DNA from: Photobacterium sp. TY1-4
Lineage (GTDB): Bacteria; Pseudomonadota; Gammaproteobacteria; Enterobacterales; Vibrionaceae
Length of the DNA: 64,000 bases
Direction of reading: 5' to 3'
Assembly: GCF_025398175.1 (NCBI RefSeq)
Contig: NZ_CP099735.1
Coordinates: 186,001-250,000 of the forward strand
In this document: positions 37,637-48,180 of the stretch, piece after piece
How positions within the stretch are numbered: the first letter of the stretch is position 1
Layout of the letters: each line of letters begins with the position of its first letter
The notes under the pieces: generated by a model
Told to the model about the DNA's origin: nothing
What the model saw: the letters and a program-made list of their open reading frames with translations, nothing else
Databases searched by the model: none
Position numbers and translations under genes: made by a program

Positions 37637-39211
37637 ATGACAAAAACCACCCTCCAAAACTCGGCACTCAGTGGGGGCCGAGCTGTCGATTATTCAGATG
37701 CGGTTGATTTGATTTCAACCACAGACCCGAAGAGCTATGTGACTTATGCCAACCAGAGCTTTTGCGACGTAGCCGGTTATACCGAAGAAGAGTTATTCGG
37801 TCAGCCACATAACGTGGTCCGACATCAAGACATGCCGAAAACGGCCTTTGGCCAGCTGTGGAAATATGCTCAAGCGGGCAAAAGCTGGATGGGGGTGGTC
37901 AAAAACCGATGTAAAAATGGCGACTATTATTGGGTCTCGGCCTTTGTGACGCCGATCACCGATGCCAAAGGTCAGATCATCGAGTATCAATCGGTCCGAA
38001 GTCGTCCGAGTTCTGAAGAGGTCAACCGGGCAGCGAAAGCCTATGCCAGTTTGGATCAGGACGGTGGCAGAACATTCCGTTTTCGTCAGGGCATGTTGAT
38101 CAATGCGTTGCTGGGGTCGGCGCTGACCGGCTCGCTACTGCCGATCTTTATCGATGTTCCTGTGATGTACTGTGCACTGCTGTCCTTGATTCTTCTGGCA
38201 GGTTTTGCGTTAAGTTTGCAGGCAAGTGCTCGGTTGAACACCATTCGCCAGCATGCACAGAGTGCGTACGATAACCCGCTGATGGAGCCGATTTACACCG
38301 GTAAGCTGGATGATTTCTCGCCGATTGAATTAGCGCTGCGGATGCGTAAATCTGAGCTTCGGGCCATTGTCGGCCGGGCCAGCGAAACATCGGGTGACAT
38401 TTTGCTGTCGGCTGAAGATGAGTTTGCCAATGCGCAGCAAATCAAAACCAATCTGGCTCGCCAGACACAGGCGACGGAAGAGGTGAGTGTGGCGATGGGG
38501 CAGATGGCTTCGTCGATCCGTGAAGTGGCTGAAAGCGCGGCTCAGGCGTCAAACCTGACGACGCAGGCACAGGAAATGGCGATCAGCGGGCAAACCAGCG
38601 TGGAAACGACCATGGATTCCGTTCAGTCCCTGTATCGGGAGCTGGATAACTCGAAAACGGTGATCAACGCGCTGTCGGACAGCAGTCGCCAGATTGAAGG
38701 GATCCTGGACGTCATCGGCTCGATTGCCGATCAGACCAATTTGCTGGCACTGAACGCCGCGATTGAAGCTGCTCGCGCCGGGGAAGCCGGGCGTGGATTT
38801 GCCGTCGTTGCCGATGAAGTCCGCTCGCTGGCTCAGAAAACCCAGTCCTCGACCAGCGAGATCCATCAGATGATCAATCGGTTGCAACAAACAGCTGGCC
38901 AGGCGGTCGAGGCGGTTGAGCGCGGGAGTGAGTTGTCCGAGCACTGTCGTCAGCAGGCCAATGAAACCGGTGAGCGACTGAAGGAAATCAATGCAATGCT
39001 GGATCAGGTGACGGACAGCAGCCACCAGATTGCATCGGCCGTGGAAGAGCAGGCTGGCGTCAGCGATGAAATTGCGCATAATGTGGAGCAGATCAGCGAT
39101 TTATCCGTAGCGACGGCTGAAACCAGTGATCGTTCTGTAGAAAGTACGCGGATGTTGGTTGAGCGGTTGGAGGCGTTGCAACGCCTGATGGTGCAATTCA
39201 AACGCGCCTGA
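37637..39211 (+). CDS. Aer-like methyl-accepting chemotaxis protein (PAS)
   Basis: A 524-residue chemoreceptor of the Aer type. The N-terminal PAS domain (about 20-125) has [19 protein letters not shown] and ends [14 protein letters not shown]. Two hydrophobic helices (about 153-195) form a membrane hairpin, and the cytoplasmic signalling domain runs from about 250 to 524. The hairpin tip has [19 protein letters not shown], followed by [14 protein letters not shown]. It likely senses redox or energy state through a bound flavin and controls CheA. It stands alone between the glycogen operon and the lipase genes. Confidence 0.9.
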   Translation: MTKTTLQNSALSGGRAVDYSDAVDLISTTDPKSYVTYANQSFCDVAGYTEEELFGQPHNVVRHQDMPKTAFGQLWKYAQAGKSWMGVVKNRCKNGDYYWVSAFVTPITDAKGQIIEYQSVRSRPSSEEVNRAAKAYASLDQDGGRTFRFRQGMLINALLGSALTGSLLPIFIDVPVMYCALLSLILLAGFALSLQASARLNTIRQHAQSAYDNPLMEPIYTGKLDDFSPIELALRMRKSELRAIVGRASETSGDILLSAEDEFANAQQIKTNLARQTQATEEVSVAMGQMASSIREVAESAAQASNLTTQAQEMAISGQTSVETTMDSVQSLYRELDNSKTVINALSDSSRQIEGILDVIGSIADQTNLLALNAAIEAARAGEAGRGFAVVADEVRSLAQKTQSSTSEIHQMINRLQQTAGQAVEAVERGSELSEHCRQQANETGERLKEINAMLDQVTDSSHQIASAVEEQAGVSDEIAHNVEQISDLSVATAETSDRSVESTRMLVERLEALQRLMVQFKRA

Positions 39212-39293
39212 TACCGCCAAATTACGATGAGGTTTACCGGGGACGATTGGCTTTTGCCAATCGTCCTTTTTTCTCTTTCTTTCTTTTTACTTT

Positions 39294-40154
39294 TTAGTTC
39301 AGTTGGTGTTGAGGCTGGTGTTGCATTGATTCTAATGCGCTCACCCTGCGTTGCTGATGCGCGGGAAAGCTGGCTTCCCGAAGTTGACGGATTTCCGACG
39401 CTTGTTCCTGAGCTGTGAAACCGGGATCGGCGAGGATCGTGTCGCGACGAGCCAGATACTGCTGCAAGGTCTCCTGAAAGTGCTGTCGTTTTTGTGTGAG
39501 TTGAGTTAATCGCTCAGCTGCTTCTGGTCCGACTAAAGCTTGCTGTTGCAGGTAGCGCTCTTGCGAAGTTAGCGTATAGGTTTGCTGGAGTTGGCTGAGC
39601 AGCGTCGCATTGTGGTAGCTTTTCCGCAGATCCGGCGACAGACGGCTTAGCTCCTGTTGCCATAGTGTTTGATAATCCGCGTCACTGGTGGCCTGGCGTT
39701 TGAGGGCTAGCTGGGTCAAGGCCAGTTGCCTGAGCTGATTTTCTTCTGAAAATAACTGGGTTTGCTGCTCGGCAGAAAAGAATTGTTGTTGCAAGATCAG
39801 TAACTGTTCATGTAACACTTGCAGCGCCTCAGGCGCCAGAGTGTCGACATCCGGGAGATTCAGGGTTTGCAGGGCAGCCTTGTAATCCACAAATTGCTGG
39901 AACAAGGATTCGTCAAGCTGGTGAGATGTGGCCTGAGCTTGATTATAACTTTCCAGATGATCACTGATCGCGGGCAGGTTGACCTCACCGAGCCCTGACA
40001 GGAAATATTCGAAGGTATCCCGCGATGATTCGCGATCAACCTGAGTATCCAGCTGCGAAGCAGCCAGAATAGGAGACTCATCGGAGAATTGGTTGTCAGT
40101 GACCGCACCGACGGTCACTACCACACCCAGTACCGCAAGTACGGTCTTTTTCAT
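39294..40154 (-). CDS. Lipase-specific foldase (lipase chaperone)
   Basis: A 286-residue membrane-anchored steric chaperone of the Lif family. An N-terminal hydrophobic segment (about 3-18) is followed by the hallmark RDTFEYFLSGLGE (R45-F48-E49-Y50, the R-x-x-F-D/E-Y motif). The rest is a helical, Gln/Leu-rich clamp (for example LFSEENQLRQLALTQLAL) wrapping the lipase. It starts 2 bp after the lipase stop, with AAGGA inside the lipase end. It folds the lipase at 40157-41098 in the periplasm before type II secretion. Confidence 0.9.
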   Translation of the reverse strand: MKKTVLAVLGVVVTVGAVTDNQFSDESPILAASQLDTQVDRESSRDTFEYFLSGLGEVNLPAISDHLESYNQAQATSHQLDESLFQQFVDYKAALQTLNLPDVDTLAPEALQVLHEQLLILQQQFFSAEQQTQLFSEENQLRQLALTQLALKRQATSDADYQTLWQQELSRLSPDLRKSYHNATLLSQLQQTYTLTSQERYLQQQALVGPEAAERLTQLTQKRQHFQETLQQYLARRDTILADPGFTAQEQASEIRQLREASFPAHQQRRVSALESMQHQPQHQLN

Positions 40155-40156
40155 GA

Positions 40157-41098
40157 TTACAATCCTTGTAACTGTAAACGATTCGCGTGCTGACGATAGA
40201 GGGTCGTAGGTGCGGTCTCAAACAGGTGGGTTGCACCCAGCAGACCGTTGATCTCGTCTAAGTGGTTTATCTTATAATCGTTGCGGATCACTTTACCGAG
40301 ATGGGTGCTACACTGGCCGACCAGACCGTCATTGGGCTCGTTAAAAGCCAGTCCCAGCACCATCATGGCGCCATCCGTTGGATCCAGCGCGTTGGTGAAG
40401 TTACTGACGCCGGTCCAGGAGTAGTAATACACCCCATTATCAGCCACATAGTCGCCTTCACCGCAGGCGGTTTGCGGCACCCCTTCCGGATATTTTTGAT
40501 TGAAGGCCAGTGAGCCTTCGGTAGTCAGGGCTGCCAGGGACGCCAACGGATCCTGAGGCAGCGCGCTGCCGCCGGACAGCAGGTTGATGAGTGACACCAG
40601 CCCTTCAGCCAGGGTCACCGCAAAGTTTTCCGGTAAAGAGCCCGGCGCGACTTGTCCGCGGACAATATCAGCGATACGCGAGCCTTTGTGGACTCCGCCG
40701 ACACTGGTCACGGATGCAACCAATTCAGGGGCAACCGAAGCGACATAGCGTGCGGTCGGTCCGCCATGGCTGTGGCCGATCAGGTTCACCTTCTCGGCAC
40801 CGCTGACAGCAAGCACTTCTTCCACTTGCGTCAGCAGTTGTTCGCCGCGCAGCTCGGTGCTGTTGGTGGCAGACACTTGGGCAACGTAGACGGTTGCGCC
40901 GCTTTTGCTCAGCGCTTGCGGAATGCCGTAGAAATAGTCAATACCGGCGAGGGTATCAAAGCCAAACAGGCCATGAACCAGAACAATTGGATACTTTGTT
41001 TCGGTATAGCCTTTCTGGTCGAGGCTGCTCGCTGAAGTCCCGGCAAAACCGGTTAGCGGCAGCAGACAGAAAAGCAGTAGGGGGATGATACGTTTCAA
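40157..41098 (-). CDS. Secreted triacylglycerol lipase (family I)
   Basis: A 313-residue lipase with signal peptide MKRIIPLLLFCLLPLTGFAG and oxyanion region YPIVLVHGLFGFD. The nucleophile S110 is in IGHSHGG, with D257 in EPNDGLVGQC and H279 in KINHLDE. C212 and C263 are positioned for the disulfide of Pseudomonas-type lipases. The family is foldase-dependent, in agreement with the adjacent Lif gene. It hydrolyses long-chain triacylglycerols outside the cell. AAGGAGAGT precedes the ATG. Confidence 0.93.
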   Translation of the reverse strand: MKRIIPLLLFCLLPLTGFAGTSASSLDQKGYTETKYPIVLVHGLFGFDTLAGIDYFYGIPQALSKSGATVYVAQVSATNSTELRGEQLLTQVEEVLAVSGAEKVNLIGHSHGGPTARYVASVAPELVASVTSVGGVHKGSRIADIVRGQVAPGSLPENFAVTLAEGLVSLINLLSGGSALPQDPLASLAALTTEGSLAFNQKYPEGVPQTACGEGDYVADNGVYYYSWTGVSNFTNALDPTDGAMMVLGLAFNEPNDGLVGQCSTHLGKVIRNDYKINHLDEINGLLGATHLFETAPTTLYRQHANRLQLQGL

Positions 41099-41223
41099 AG
41101 TTTACTCTCCTTGTTAGACCTCCGATGAGTAAGATCTAGCCTAGTCCGTTTCGGTTGGAACGGACTGATAAATCACTGAATTGTGATCTGGTGCCAATTC
41201 ACCGTCGGATTTTCAACAGGCAT

Positions 41224-41250
41224 AAAAAAGCGGCCCATGAGGACCGCCTT
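41224..41250 (-). terminator. Terminator of ABC-class ATPase gene
   Basis: On the minus strand GCGGTCC-TCAT-GGGCCGC forms a 7-bp stem (one T-G pair) followed by six Ts. It serves the minus-strand gene ending at 41290. Confidence 0.75.
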
Positions 41251-41289
41251 GAGTAAATTTGTGTCGTGTAAGCTTGTGTAGCGCTGGGC

Positions 41290-42936
41290 TTACTTGAATT
41301 CAGCAGCGCGCATCCGGTTGAGCACGGCCATCACTTCAATCACCCGGGGTTTGGCCAGATCACCATGCTTCGGCATCATCTGGAACCAGTTTTGATCCAG
41401 CAACTTCGCAAAGGCTTTGCTTGGCGTATTTTCCCAGCCTTTTTGCTGCGCCAGCAGGAACCACAGCCAACCGACCGTATGCAGCTGACTGGCATCTGCG
41501 ACTTGCTCCAGTGCTTGCAGGTCAATAAATTCGCGGCCGAAGCGCAGTGAATTCTTACTTTTCACCTGGATGCGGAACTTGCCGTCTTCCAGCATGGTTT
41601 GCAATGCGGAGCGGTTCAGTTTGCGGGTACGCGGCAGACACAGCTCAGTCGAGCCTTCCAATTGACGGCGAGTCGGGTGAGAGGCAACGACTTCGCGTGC
41701 TTTGTCCGTCACATCAATGGCTTCGTAGTTGTGCATCTGGATAACCGTGTCAGCCACATCCAGATAATCCCCGGATCCGCCCATGACCAGCAGTACAGAT
41801 ACATCCAGCTGGTCGCGGATCAGGGAGATCCGATCAACGAGTGGGGTGATTGGCTCATCGCTTTTGGCGATCAGCGCCTGCATCCGTTCGTCACGGATCA
41901 TGAAGTTAGACGCTGAAGTATCTTCGTCAATCAGCAGGGTTTTCGCGCCGGCTTCCAGCGATTCCTGCAACCAGGAGGCCTGAGAAGTCGAGCCCGATGC
42001 GTTTTGCGTGCTAAAAGATGCGGTATCTTTACCCATTGGCAGGTTACTGATGTATGGCGTCAGGTCGACCTGGTGCACACAACGGCCATCCTCGGCACGG
42101 ATTTTTGTGGCGGAATCATCAGTCACGATGTAGTCGCGACCATCCCCGGGAACGTGATCGTACACCGAGCTCTCAATGGCATTGAGCAGGGTCGATTTAC
42201 CGTGGAAGCCACCGCCGACAATCATGGTAATGCCTTTCGGGATCCCCATGCCGCGGACTTTGCCTTTATGTGGCGCTTCAAGTTCAATCGCCAGTTTTTC
42301 CGGGCTGATAAACGGGATGGCGTCAGGCAGTGGCAGCTCGCTGTTCCCGGCAAGGCGTGGCAGAACAGACTCATCCGCGACAAATGCCACGAGGTTGTGC
42401 GCTTGAAGCTGGCGACGCAGCGCGACCTGATCTTCAACCGTTTCACAATGGCGTTTCAATTCATCCATCGGCAACTCACGCGCAATTGTTGCACGGCGGA
42501 TGATTTTCGGCATGGTGAAGGTCAGCAGGTTCAGGGTTTTCTTGGCAATGATGGTGCGACCATCGGAGGGCAAATCAACGCGGAAGCGAAGCTCAATGCC
42601 TTCGTCGTCAAATACCACTGCTGTGCGATCCAGGATGGTTTGCCCCGGACGATCGATCTGAATTTCATTCACTTGCTGGGCAAGATCGGCAAACTGGCGG
42701 GCAATGAAATCACGGGCAGCGCGCTGGTAATCGGCAGACTGCTCTTTTAACCAGGCCAAATCGGTCAGGGACCATTGGCGACGAGCGCGGACTCGGGAAG
42801 CCGGGGCGAAGGGATCGGCCTGGGTTGTATCGATGAAAAAGTCGAAGTCAACGAAATGATATTCCCCGCGTAAGCTGGAATAGCTGCGGTAGTTATGACG
42901 GTCAATTTTTTGTAGTTTGGCTTCGAGTAATTGCAT
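41290..42936 (-). CDS. Predicted ABC-class ATPase (COG3044-type)
   Basis: A 548-residue cytosolic P-loop protein of the ABC-ATPase class. An N-terminal domain opens HNYRSYSSLRGEYHFVDF, and Walker A is GGGFHGKSTLLNAI near 241-254. A later DEDTSASNFMIRDERM (about 327-342) carries the Walker B-like acidic residues. It has no transmembrane helices and no partner permease. The family is widely conserved but its role is not established. GAGGCGAT precedes the ATG. Confidence 0.85.
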   Translation of the reverse strand: MQLLEAKLQKIDRHNYRSYSSLRGEYHFVDFDFFIDTTQADPFAPASRVRARRQWSLTDLAWLKEQSADYQRAARDFIARQFADLAQQVNEIQIDRPGQTILDRTAVVFDDEGIELRFRVDLPSDGRTIIAKKTLNLLTFTMPKIIRRATIARELPMDELKRHCETVEDQVALRRQLQAHNLVAFVADESVLPRLAGNSELPLPDAIPFISPEKLAIELEAPHKGKVRGMGIPKGITMIVGGGFHGKSTLLNAIESSVYDHVPGDGRDYIVTDDSATKIRAEDGRCVHQVDLTPYISNLPMGKDTASFSTQNASGSTSQASWLQESLEAGAKTLLIDEDTSASNFMIRDERMQALIAKSDEPITPLVDRISLIRDQLDVSVLLVMGGSGDYLDVADTVIQMHNYEAIDVTDKAREVVASHPTRRQLEGSTELCLPRTRKLNRSALQTMLEDGKFRIQVKSKNSLRFGREFIDLQALEQVADASQLHTVGWLWFLLAQQKGWENTPSKAFAKLLDQNWFQMMPKHGDLAKPRVIEVMAVLNRMRAAEFK

Positions 42937-43193
42937 ATCGCCTCGATATCGTTCGTTGATAATTCCGGGGGGCGGATTTTACACGAAAGGATTGTTAATC
43001 GGTATCTTTATCTCCTTTCGTTCCTGAAGCATAGCGGTTTTGACCCGTGAAACCATTTTCTCAATTCGGTTCTCAATTCAGTCGCTCATCCGGATAGGGG
43101 CAGTTGCTCGGTTTCCACTTTGGTCTAATTGTGAATTGGCGGGAAGGCGCTAAGTTGGTAGCTAGACGGAACACAGCAGGGAAGGGAGAAGTC

Positions 43194-43433
43194 ATGCTGG
43201 AAACCTCATTGAAAATTGTGGAAATCATGTTGATCGCTTCCGGCTTGCTGTTGATCACCAAAAGTGTTTTTCAGTACGGCACGCGAACCCGGGACTGGTC
43301 CGGCGTTGTTAAAATGTTCTACAAGCGTGTCAGCATGAATGTTGCAGAATATAAAGCCTATCGGCTGGGAGTCAGTGCTTTCATCCTGGGTGTCCTGGTT
43401 CGGATTGTTAATCTGACTCTCTGGCCTTTCTAA
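43194..43433 (+). CDS. Small membrane protein (79 aa)
   Basis: ATG 43194 follows GGGAGAAGTC, a good ribosome binding site; an in-frame upstream start at 43104 would add 30 residues with no support. The product has two hydrophobic segments (about 8-24 and 55-77) separated by a basic, aromatic stretch (FYKRVSMNVAEYKAYRLG). No family is recognised. Confidence 0.6.
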   Translation: MLETSLKIVEIMLIASGLLLITKSVFQYGTRTRDWSGVVKMFYKRVSMNVAEYKAYRLGVSAFILGVLVRIVNLTLWPF

Positions 43434-43616
43434 ACTTGTGTTACGGTGCACTCTTCCGGGCTGGAATGGACGCACCAGAGTGACAGGGTGACGGTGAGGC
43501 ATCACCCAAGAGGTTCTCCGGCAGAATTTATCTGCCAGCAGCTATCCGGCACTGCAGCGTGATGTTTCGTGAAGTGATGCAATGATACGATCTTCCAACA
43601 CGCATTAAGTCGTGCG

Positions 43617-44960
43617 TCATGACTCGGTTCGGGGGCGGGGGAGCACCAGTACCGCTTTGATGCCGCCAAGCGCGCTTCGATCTAAGGTCAACGATCCACG
43701 ATAGCTGTGTGCGAGCTCATTGACGATGCTCAAGCCCAGCCCACTTCCCGGTGTTGTCTCATCCAGGCGGATCCCGCGTTGTAAAACGGTATGATAATCC
43801 TCGTCGTCCATCCCGGGCCCGTCATCCTCGATGGTGATACTGACGGTATGTGCGTTGCCTGCGGTTTGATGGACGCGGATCAGGTGACTGGCCCACTTGT
43901 AGCTATTCTCAATCAGGTTGCCCACCATTTCATCGAGATCGCGCGTTTCAACTGCGACAACCAGTTCGCTGTCGAGTTCATTGACCAGCGTCACGGCCCG
44001 CTCGGCGTACACCTTGTCCATCGCCATCGCAATGGCATCCACCCGAACAGCAGGGGCACTCCTGGCCGCTAAGACATTTGCAGCACCAGCCATCCGGGCC
44101 CGGCCGAGATGGTAGTCGATGTGTTGCCGAAGTTGCGTTAGCGCCGGAGTGAGTTGCTGTTGGTCTGCCGGGGTGAGGTTGGCCACTTCGTTGGTCAAGA
44201 TAGCAATCGGCGTTTTCAGCGCATGGGAGAGGTTGCCGGCATGATTGCGAGCGCGCTCCAGCAGCTCCTGATAGTGAAAAAGCAGCGCATTGAGATCGTC
44301 AATCACAGGTTTGACCTCAATCGGGTAGGTCCCGGTCAGATCCCTGGCTTCACCATCCCGTACATGTTTGAGATTTTGCCGCAAGGTACGCAGGGGGAGC
44401 AGCGACCAACTGATCTGGAGCCAGATTAAAACCAGGATCCCGGCGGCCATGGTCAGCAGGATCAACCACAGCCCCTGGGTCAGTTGCTGTAGGGTCGCAT
44501 TGAGCTTGGCTTGATCTGAAGCCACCATTAAGGTGACGGGCGCGTCACTTTCCGGTAGCAAGATTGTGCGTTGGACGAGCAACAGGGATTGCTGTTTCGG
44601 ACCGGTATAACCGTTTTCTTCATTCCCGGCAATCCGTGCGTCCCACAAAGACCGGGAGCGGAACTGCTGGCCATTGACCTGAATGGTCCAGTAGAGCCCG
44701 CTGTATGGCGAGCGAAATCTCGGATTGGACAGCTTTTCCGGCAGGCTCACCCGACCGTCGGCACCGAATTCAACCCGTGCGGTGAGTTCATCGACATACA
44801 AAGCAAGCTGCTGCTGCTCCTGATCGATCAGGTAGCGCTTGATAAAGTTCGGCACCAGGTAACCGGCGGCCAGCGTGATCGTGATCAGCCATACGGCGGC
44901 TGCCAGTAGCAGACGACTGCGCAGACTGGGCAGTCGTCGGGTGATTAACTTATTCAGCAT
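43617..44960 (-). CDS. Sensor histidine kinase (PhoQ-like)
   Basis: A 447-residue kinase: transmembrane helices at about 15-38 and 163-182, a periplasmic sensor between them, HAMP-like linker, DHp domain with phospho-acceptor H246 in NLSHALKTPIAIL, and a C-terminal ATPase with NLIENSYKWA (N box), DDGPGM (G1) and GSGLGLSIV (G2). The layout resembles the PhoQ/QseC group. It overlaps the response regulator gene by 11 bp and is the last gene of a PepSY-regulator-kinase operon. Signal unknown. Confidence 0.9.
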   Translation of the reverse strand: MLNKLITRRLPSLRSRLLLAAAVWLITITLAAGYLVPNFIKRYLIDQEQQQLALYVDELTARVEFGADGRVSLPEKLSNPRFRSPYSGLYWTIQVNGQQFRSRSLWDARIAGNEENGYTGPKQQSLLLVQRTILLPESDAPVTLMVASDQAKLNATLQQLTQGLWLILLTMAAGILVLIWLQISWSLLPLRTLRQNLKHVRDGEARDLTGTYPIEVKPVIDDLNALLFHYQELLERARNHAGNLSHALKTPIAILTNEVANLTPADQQQLTPALTQLRQHIDYHLGRARMAGAANVLAARSAPAVRVDAIAMAMDKVYAERAVTLVNELDSELVVAVETRDLDEMVGNLIENSYKWASHLIRVHQTAGNAHTVSITIEDDGPGMDDEDYHTVLQRGIRLDETTPGSGLGLSIVNELAHSYRGSLTLDRSALGGIKAVLVLPRPRTES

Positions 44961-45609
44961 TGATCCGGTACCCGAGCCCCCGTACCGTTTGAATGGCTTG
45001 GCTGTCGATTTTTCGGCGGATCCGGCCGATGAAGACCTCTATTGTATTGGAGTCCCGGTCAAAGTCCTGTTTATAGATATGCTCAACCAGTTCGGTGCGT
45101 GAAATCACCTTATTGACGTGATGCATCATGTAAGACAGCACTTTAAATTCCAGCGCCGTGAGCTCAACGACTTCACCCCGATACAGAACTTTCGAAGTTC
45201 GGGTATCCAGGCTGATCCCATTGGCCTGGATCACGGGGGAGGCATTGCCGGAAGAGCGCCGGAGCTGGGCTCGCAAACGGGCCACCAGCTCCACCATCTG
45301 AAACGGCTTGGTCAGGTAGTCATCGGCCCCGGCGTTGAGGCCTTCGACTCGCTGGGTGAGCTCGTCACGGGCACTGAGGATCACCACCGGGCAGCTGACG
45401 TTTTCATCCCGGATCCCTTTCAGCACGGTCAGGCCATCCAGTTTCGGCAGGCCTAAATCCAGGACAATGGCGTCCCAGGGTTCGGAAGTGGCACGGTAGA
45501 GGGCATCGATGCCGTCTGTTGACAGCTCTGCAACCCAGCCGGTCTGCTCCAGCCCATGCACGATTTGTTCGCCCAGTGTCAGTTCGTCTTCGACAACCAG
45601 TATTTTCAT
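44950..45609 (-). CDS. OmpR/PhoP-type response regulator
   Basis: A 219-residue response regulator. The receiver has the acidic pocket E8-D9, phospho-acceptor D51 in IVLDLGLPKLDG, and K near 101 in YLTKPF. The C-terminal winged helix (about 125-219) ends with EVFIGRIRRKIDSQAIQTVR followed by GLGYR. It overlaps the PepSY gene by 4 bp (ATGA) upstream and the kinase gene downstream. It resembles PhoP/QseB regulators. Confidence 0.92.
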   Translation of the reverse strand: MKILVVEDELTLGEQIVHGLEQTGWVAELSTDGIDALYRATSEPWDAIVLDLGLPKLDGLTVLKGIRDENVSCPVVILSARDELTQRVEGLNAGADDYLTKPFQMVELVARLRAQLRRSSGNASPVIQANGISLDTRTSKVLYRGEVVELTALEFKVLSYMMHHVNKVISRTELVEHIYKQDFDRDSNTIEVFIGRIRRKIDSQAIQTVRGLGYRINAE

Positions 45610-45971
45610 TCAGCTACCTTGATGATGTTTTCCAGATGACGGCCTTTGATTTCAATCATAGTCAGTGATGTCGCATCATATTTCACTTTGATGATGTTGT
45701 TTTCGGGATCGATTAACTTGAGCTCGTACACCCATTGGTCGTCGTCTTCTTCAAGTTCTACCTTGATGATCCGCCCGTGGAGTTGCCGGCTGACCACGAG
45801 TTGCAGGGCGGCGTAGGGTTGAACCCGTCCCTGTTGTACCGCTTCGATGACTTCGTCCTGATCTTCGGAGATTTCCACAGACGGCGCGGCAAGCCCGCCA
45901 GGCGAGACCAGAAGTGCCCAGAGCAGGAAGCATTGAATCAGCAGTGGCCGTACGAATTGATTAATTAGCAT
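45606..45971 (-). CDS. Periplasmic PepSY-domain protein
   Basis: A 121-residue protein with signal peptide (FVRPLLIQCFLLWALLVSPG, then GLAA). A PepSY domain follows (about 45-121): QPYAALQLVVSRQLHGRIIK then VELEEDDDQWVYELKLID. PepSY proteins often modulate peptidases or sense envelope conditions. As the first gene of the operon with a sensor kinase, it is a likely accessory sensor or regulator of that two-component system (inference). Confidence 0.8.
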   Translation of the reverse strand: MLINQFVRPLLIQCFLLWALLVSPGGLAAPSVEISEDQDEVIEAVQQGRVQPYAALQLVVSRQLHGRIIKVELEEDDDQWVYELKLIDPENNIIKVKYDATSLTMIEIKGRHLENIIKVAE

Positions 45972-46196
45972 ATTGAGAGTGTAAGGTTGTGTTGATGAAC
46001 CAAAAATGAATAGAGGCTTTACTGCCGTAATACTTTAACGTTTTTGTAAGATAATGGCGCGCAAAGGATAACAATTCAGATATTCAATGGGCGATTCAGT
46101 GATCTTATACTCATCCTTAAGGGTTACGACTAGCATATTATTCTGTGTGCATATATATTCAGTGAAGAAATCAAGTAGTTTTTAGTAGGATATTCT

Positions 46197-48089
46197 ATGC
46201 GTTTAAGCCTCAAAATGAAGCTTGTGTTATCAAGCGTGTCATTGATCTTTATTACGATTCTGGTGTTTGGCGGCATTGCTTACCAGACACTCAAAGAGCA
46301 GGCCTGGCAGGCGATTGAAAGCGAAGGCCTGCGAACGGCACAAGCGTATAGTCGGGGCGTGGATGACTGGTTTCACGGGCGCCAGCTAGCCGTGGAAGCG
46401 ACCGTGAACGCGATTGAACGGGATCCGAATCTGGACATCGTGGGCCATTTGAAGCAAACCCTGACCTCCGGCGGGTTTGGCCTGGCCTATTACGGGACCC
46501 GGGAAGGGGTGATGCACCGTCATGATCCGTCATTAAATAAAGCCGGTTATGATCCGCGTAGTCGTGGCTGGTACAAAGAAGCGTCTGCGGCCGGGAAGCA
46601 AATTACCACCATGCCGTATGTTAGCCATACCATGCAAACTCTGGTCGTGACTCTGGCAGAGCCTGTCTATGTGAAGGGCGAGATGCTGGGTGTGGTCGGT
46701 GCTAACCTGGCGTTGGATAAGCTGGTGAAGGACATTCTGGATATTCAGGTTTCGGGGGATGGTTATGCCATGCTGCTTGATCTGAACAGTGATCGGGTGG
46801 TAGCTCATCCAAATAAGGCAATGCAGATGAAGTCGCTGGCTGAGCTTGGCCGGGGCATGAATGTGCAGGATCTCAAGCAGGCAGCGGCGTCAGACCGGCT
46901 GCTGTTCACCCAGCTTGGTGGTCGGGACAAGGCCGTTGTGGTCGATGTGATTCCCAATACTGGGTGGGCCATTACCCTGGTTATGGATAAAGAAACGCTC
47001 GAAGCGCCTCTGCAAGCCTTGCTGATGCAGGTGATCCTGATTGGCCTGTTGATCCTGGTTACGGTTTCTGTTTTCACGGCCTGGCTGGTAGCTAAACTGC
47101 TTCAGGGATTGGATCGTGTTTCATCGGCGTTGTCTGATATTGCCGACGGTGATGGGGACCTGACCGTCCGTATTGCGGTTCATTCTGATGATGAAGTCGG
47201 TCGTCTGGCAGAGAATTTCAACCATTTCGTGTCCCGTTTGCATACCATGGCGGTGAATCTGCGTGATATTACCCTGCAGTTGAATCACTCCGCGGCGGAA
47301 ACTGCGGGTGCTGCGGCTGAGCGAAGTGAACGAATCCGCCGTCAGCAGGACGAGATCACCATGGTGGCCACGGCGGTCACTGAGATGGCCAGCGCGACCC
47401 ACGAAATTGCAGGCAATGCCGACAACACGGCTAAAACGGCTGAAAATGCGGTGGCCATGTCTGAAGAAGGTCATGCCCAGGTCAGCCAAAGCCAGTCGTC
47501 GATTGGTAACCTGGCGCAGGAAGTGAACAGTGCGGTGGGGATCATTGAGGATCTGAATGAGCATGCACTGAAGATCAGCTCCATTCTGGCCACGATCCGG
47601 GCTATCGCCGAGCAGACTAACCTGCTGGCATTGAATGCGGCCATTGAAGCGGCGCGCGCCGGGGATCAGGGCCGGGGCTTTGCTGTGGTTGCCGATGAGG
47701 TCCGGGTATTGTCGCAACGCACCCATACCTCAACGGAAGAAATCCAGGGCATGATCGAAACCCTGCAATCGACCACCAAGCAGGCAGTGATGGTGATGTC
47801 GGACAGCCATCACCTGGCCGAGACCAGTGTTCAGGATGTTGATGCCGCGGGCACCAGCATCAACAGCATTGCACGCGAGATCAATGTGATTAGCGATATG
47901 GCGACCCAAATTGCGTCGGCGGCGGAGGAGCAGTCAAGCGTGACCGCCGAGATCAGCCGCAACACCGAAGGGGTCCAGGAAGTTGCCAACCAGCTGGCGC
48001 AGGAAGCGCAGGAAGCGGCCAGTCAGGCGGATGGGCTGAAGCGTCTGGCCGATAAGCTGGAGCTCGAAGTGAAACGATACAAGCTGTAA
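46197..48089 (+). CDS. Methyl-accepting chemotaxis protein (dCache)
   Basis: A 630-residue chemoreceptor. TM1 is about 10-30, the periplasmic dCache-type sensor about 35-275 (with [20 protein letters not shown] and [14 protein letters not shown]), TM2 about 278-300, then HAMP and the MCP signalling domain. The tip is [20 protein letters not shown], followed by [14 protein letters not shown]. The Cache motif DPRSRGWY often goes with amino acid or related ligands, but the ligand is unknown. Monocistronic, ended by a terminator at 48115. Confidence 0.92.
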   Translation: MRLSLKMKLVLSSVSLIFITILVFGGIAYQTLKEQAWQAIESEGLRTAQAYSRGVDDWFHGRQLAVEATVNAIERDPNLDIVGHLKQTLTSGGFGLAYYGTREGVMHRHDPSLNKAGYDPRSRGWYKEASAAGKQITTMPYVSHTMQTLVVTLAEPVYVKGEMLGVVGANLALDKLVKDILDIQVSGDGYAMLLDLNSDRVVAHPNKAMQMKSLAELGRGMNVQDLKQAAASDRLLFTQLGGRDKAVVVDVIPNTGWAITLVMDKETLEAPLQALLMQVILIGLLILVTVSVFTAWLVAKLLQGLDRVSSALSDIADGDGDLTVRIAVHSDDEVGRLAENFNHFVSRLHTMAVNLRDITLQLNHSAAETAGAAAERSERIRRQQDEITMVATAVTEMASATHEIAGNADNTAKTAENAVAMSEEGHAQVSQSQSSIGNLAQEVNSAVGIIEDLNEHALKISSILATIRAIAEQTNLLALNAAIEAARAGDQGRGFAVVADEVRVLSQRTHTSTEEIQGMIETLQSTTKQAVMVMSDSHHLAETSVQDVDAAGTSINSIAREINVISDMATQIASAAEEQSSVTAEISRNTEGVQEVANQLAQEAQEAASQADGLKRLADKLELEVKRYKL

Positions 48090-48114
48090 GCCTGAACTGA
48101 TGGCATGAATCACG

Positions 48115-48140
48115 AAGCCGCTCAACAGAGCGGCTTTTTT
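48115..48140 (+). terminator. Terminator after dCache receptor gene
   Basis: gccgctc (48117-48123), aaca loop, gagcggc (48128-48134), followed by six Ts; flanking A-T pairs extend the stem. Confidence 0.85.
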
Positions 48141-48180
48141 CTGCCTGAAGGGTGACAGGAGCATACATTTTCAATTCCAT

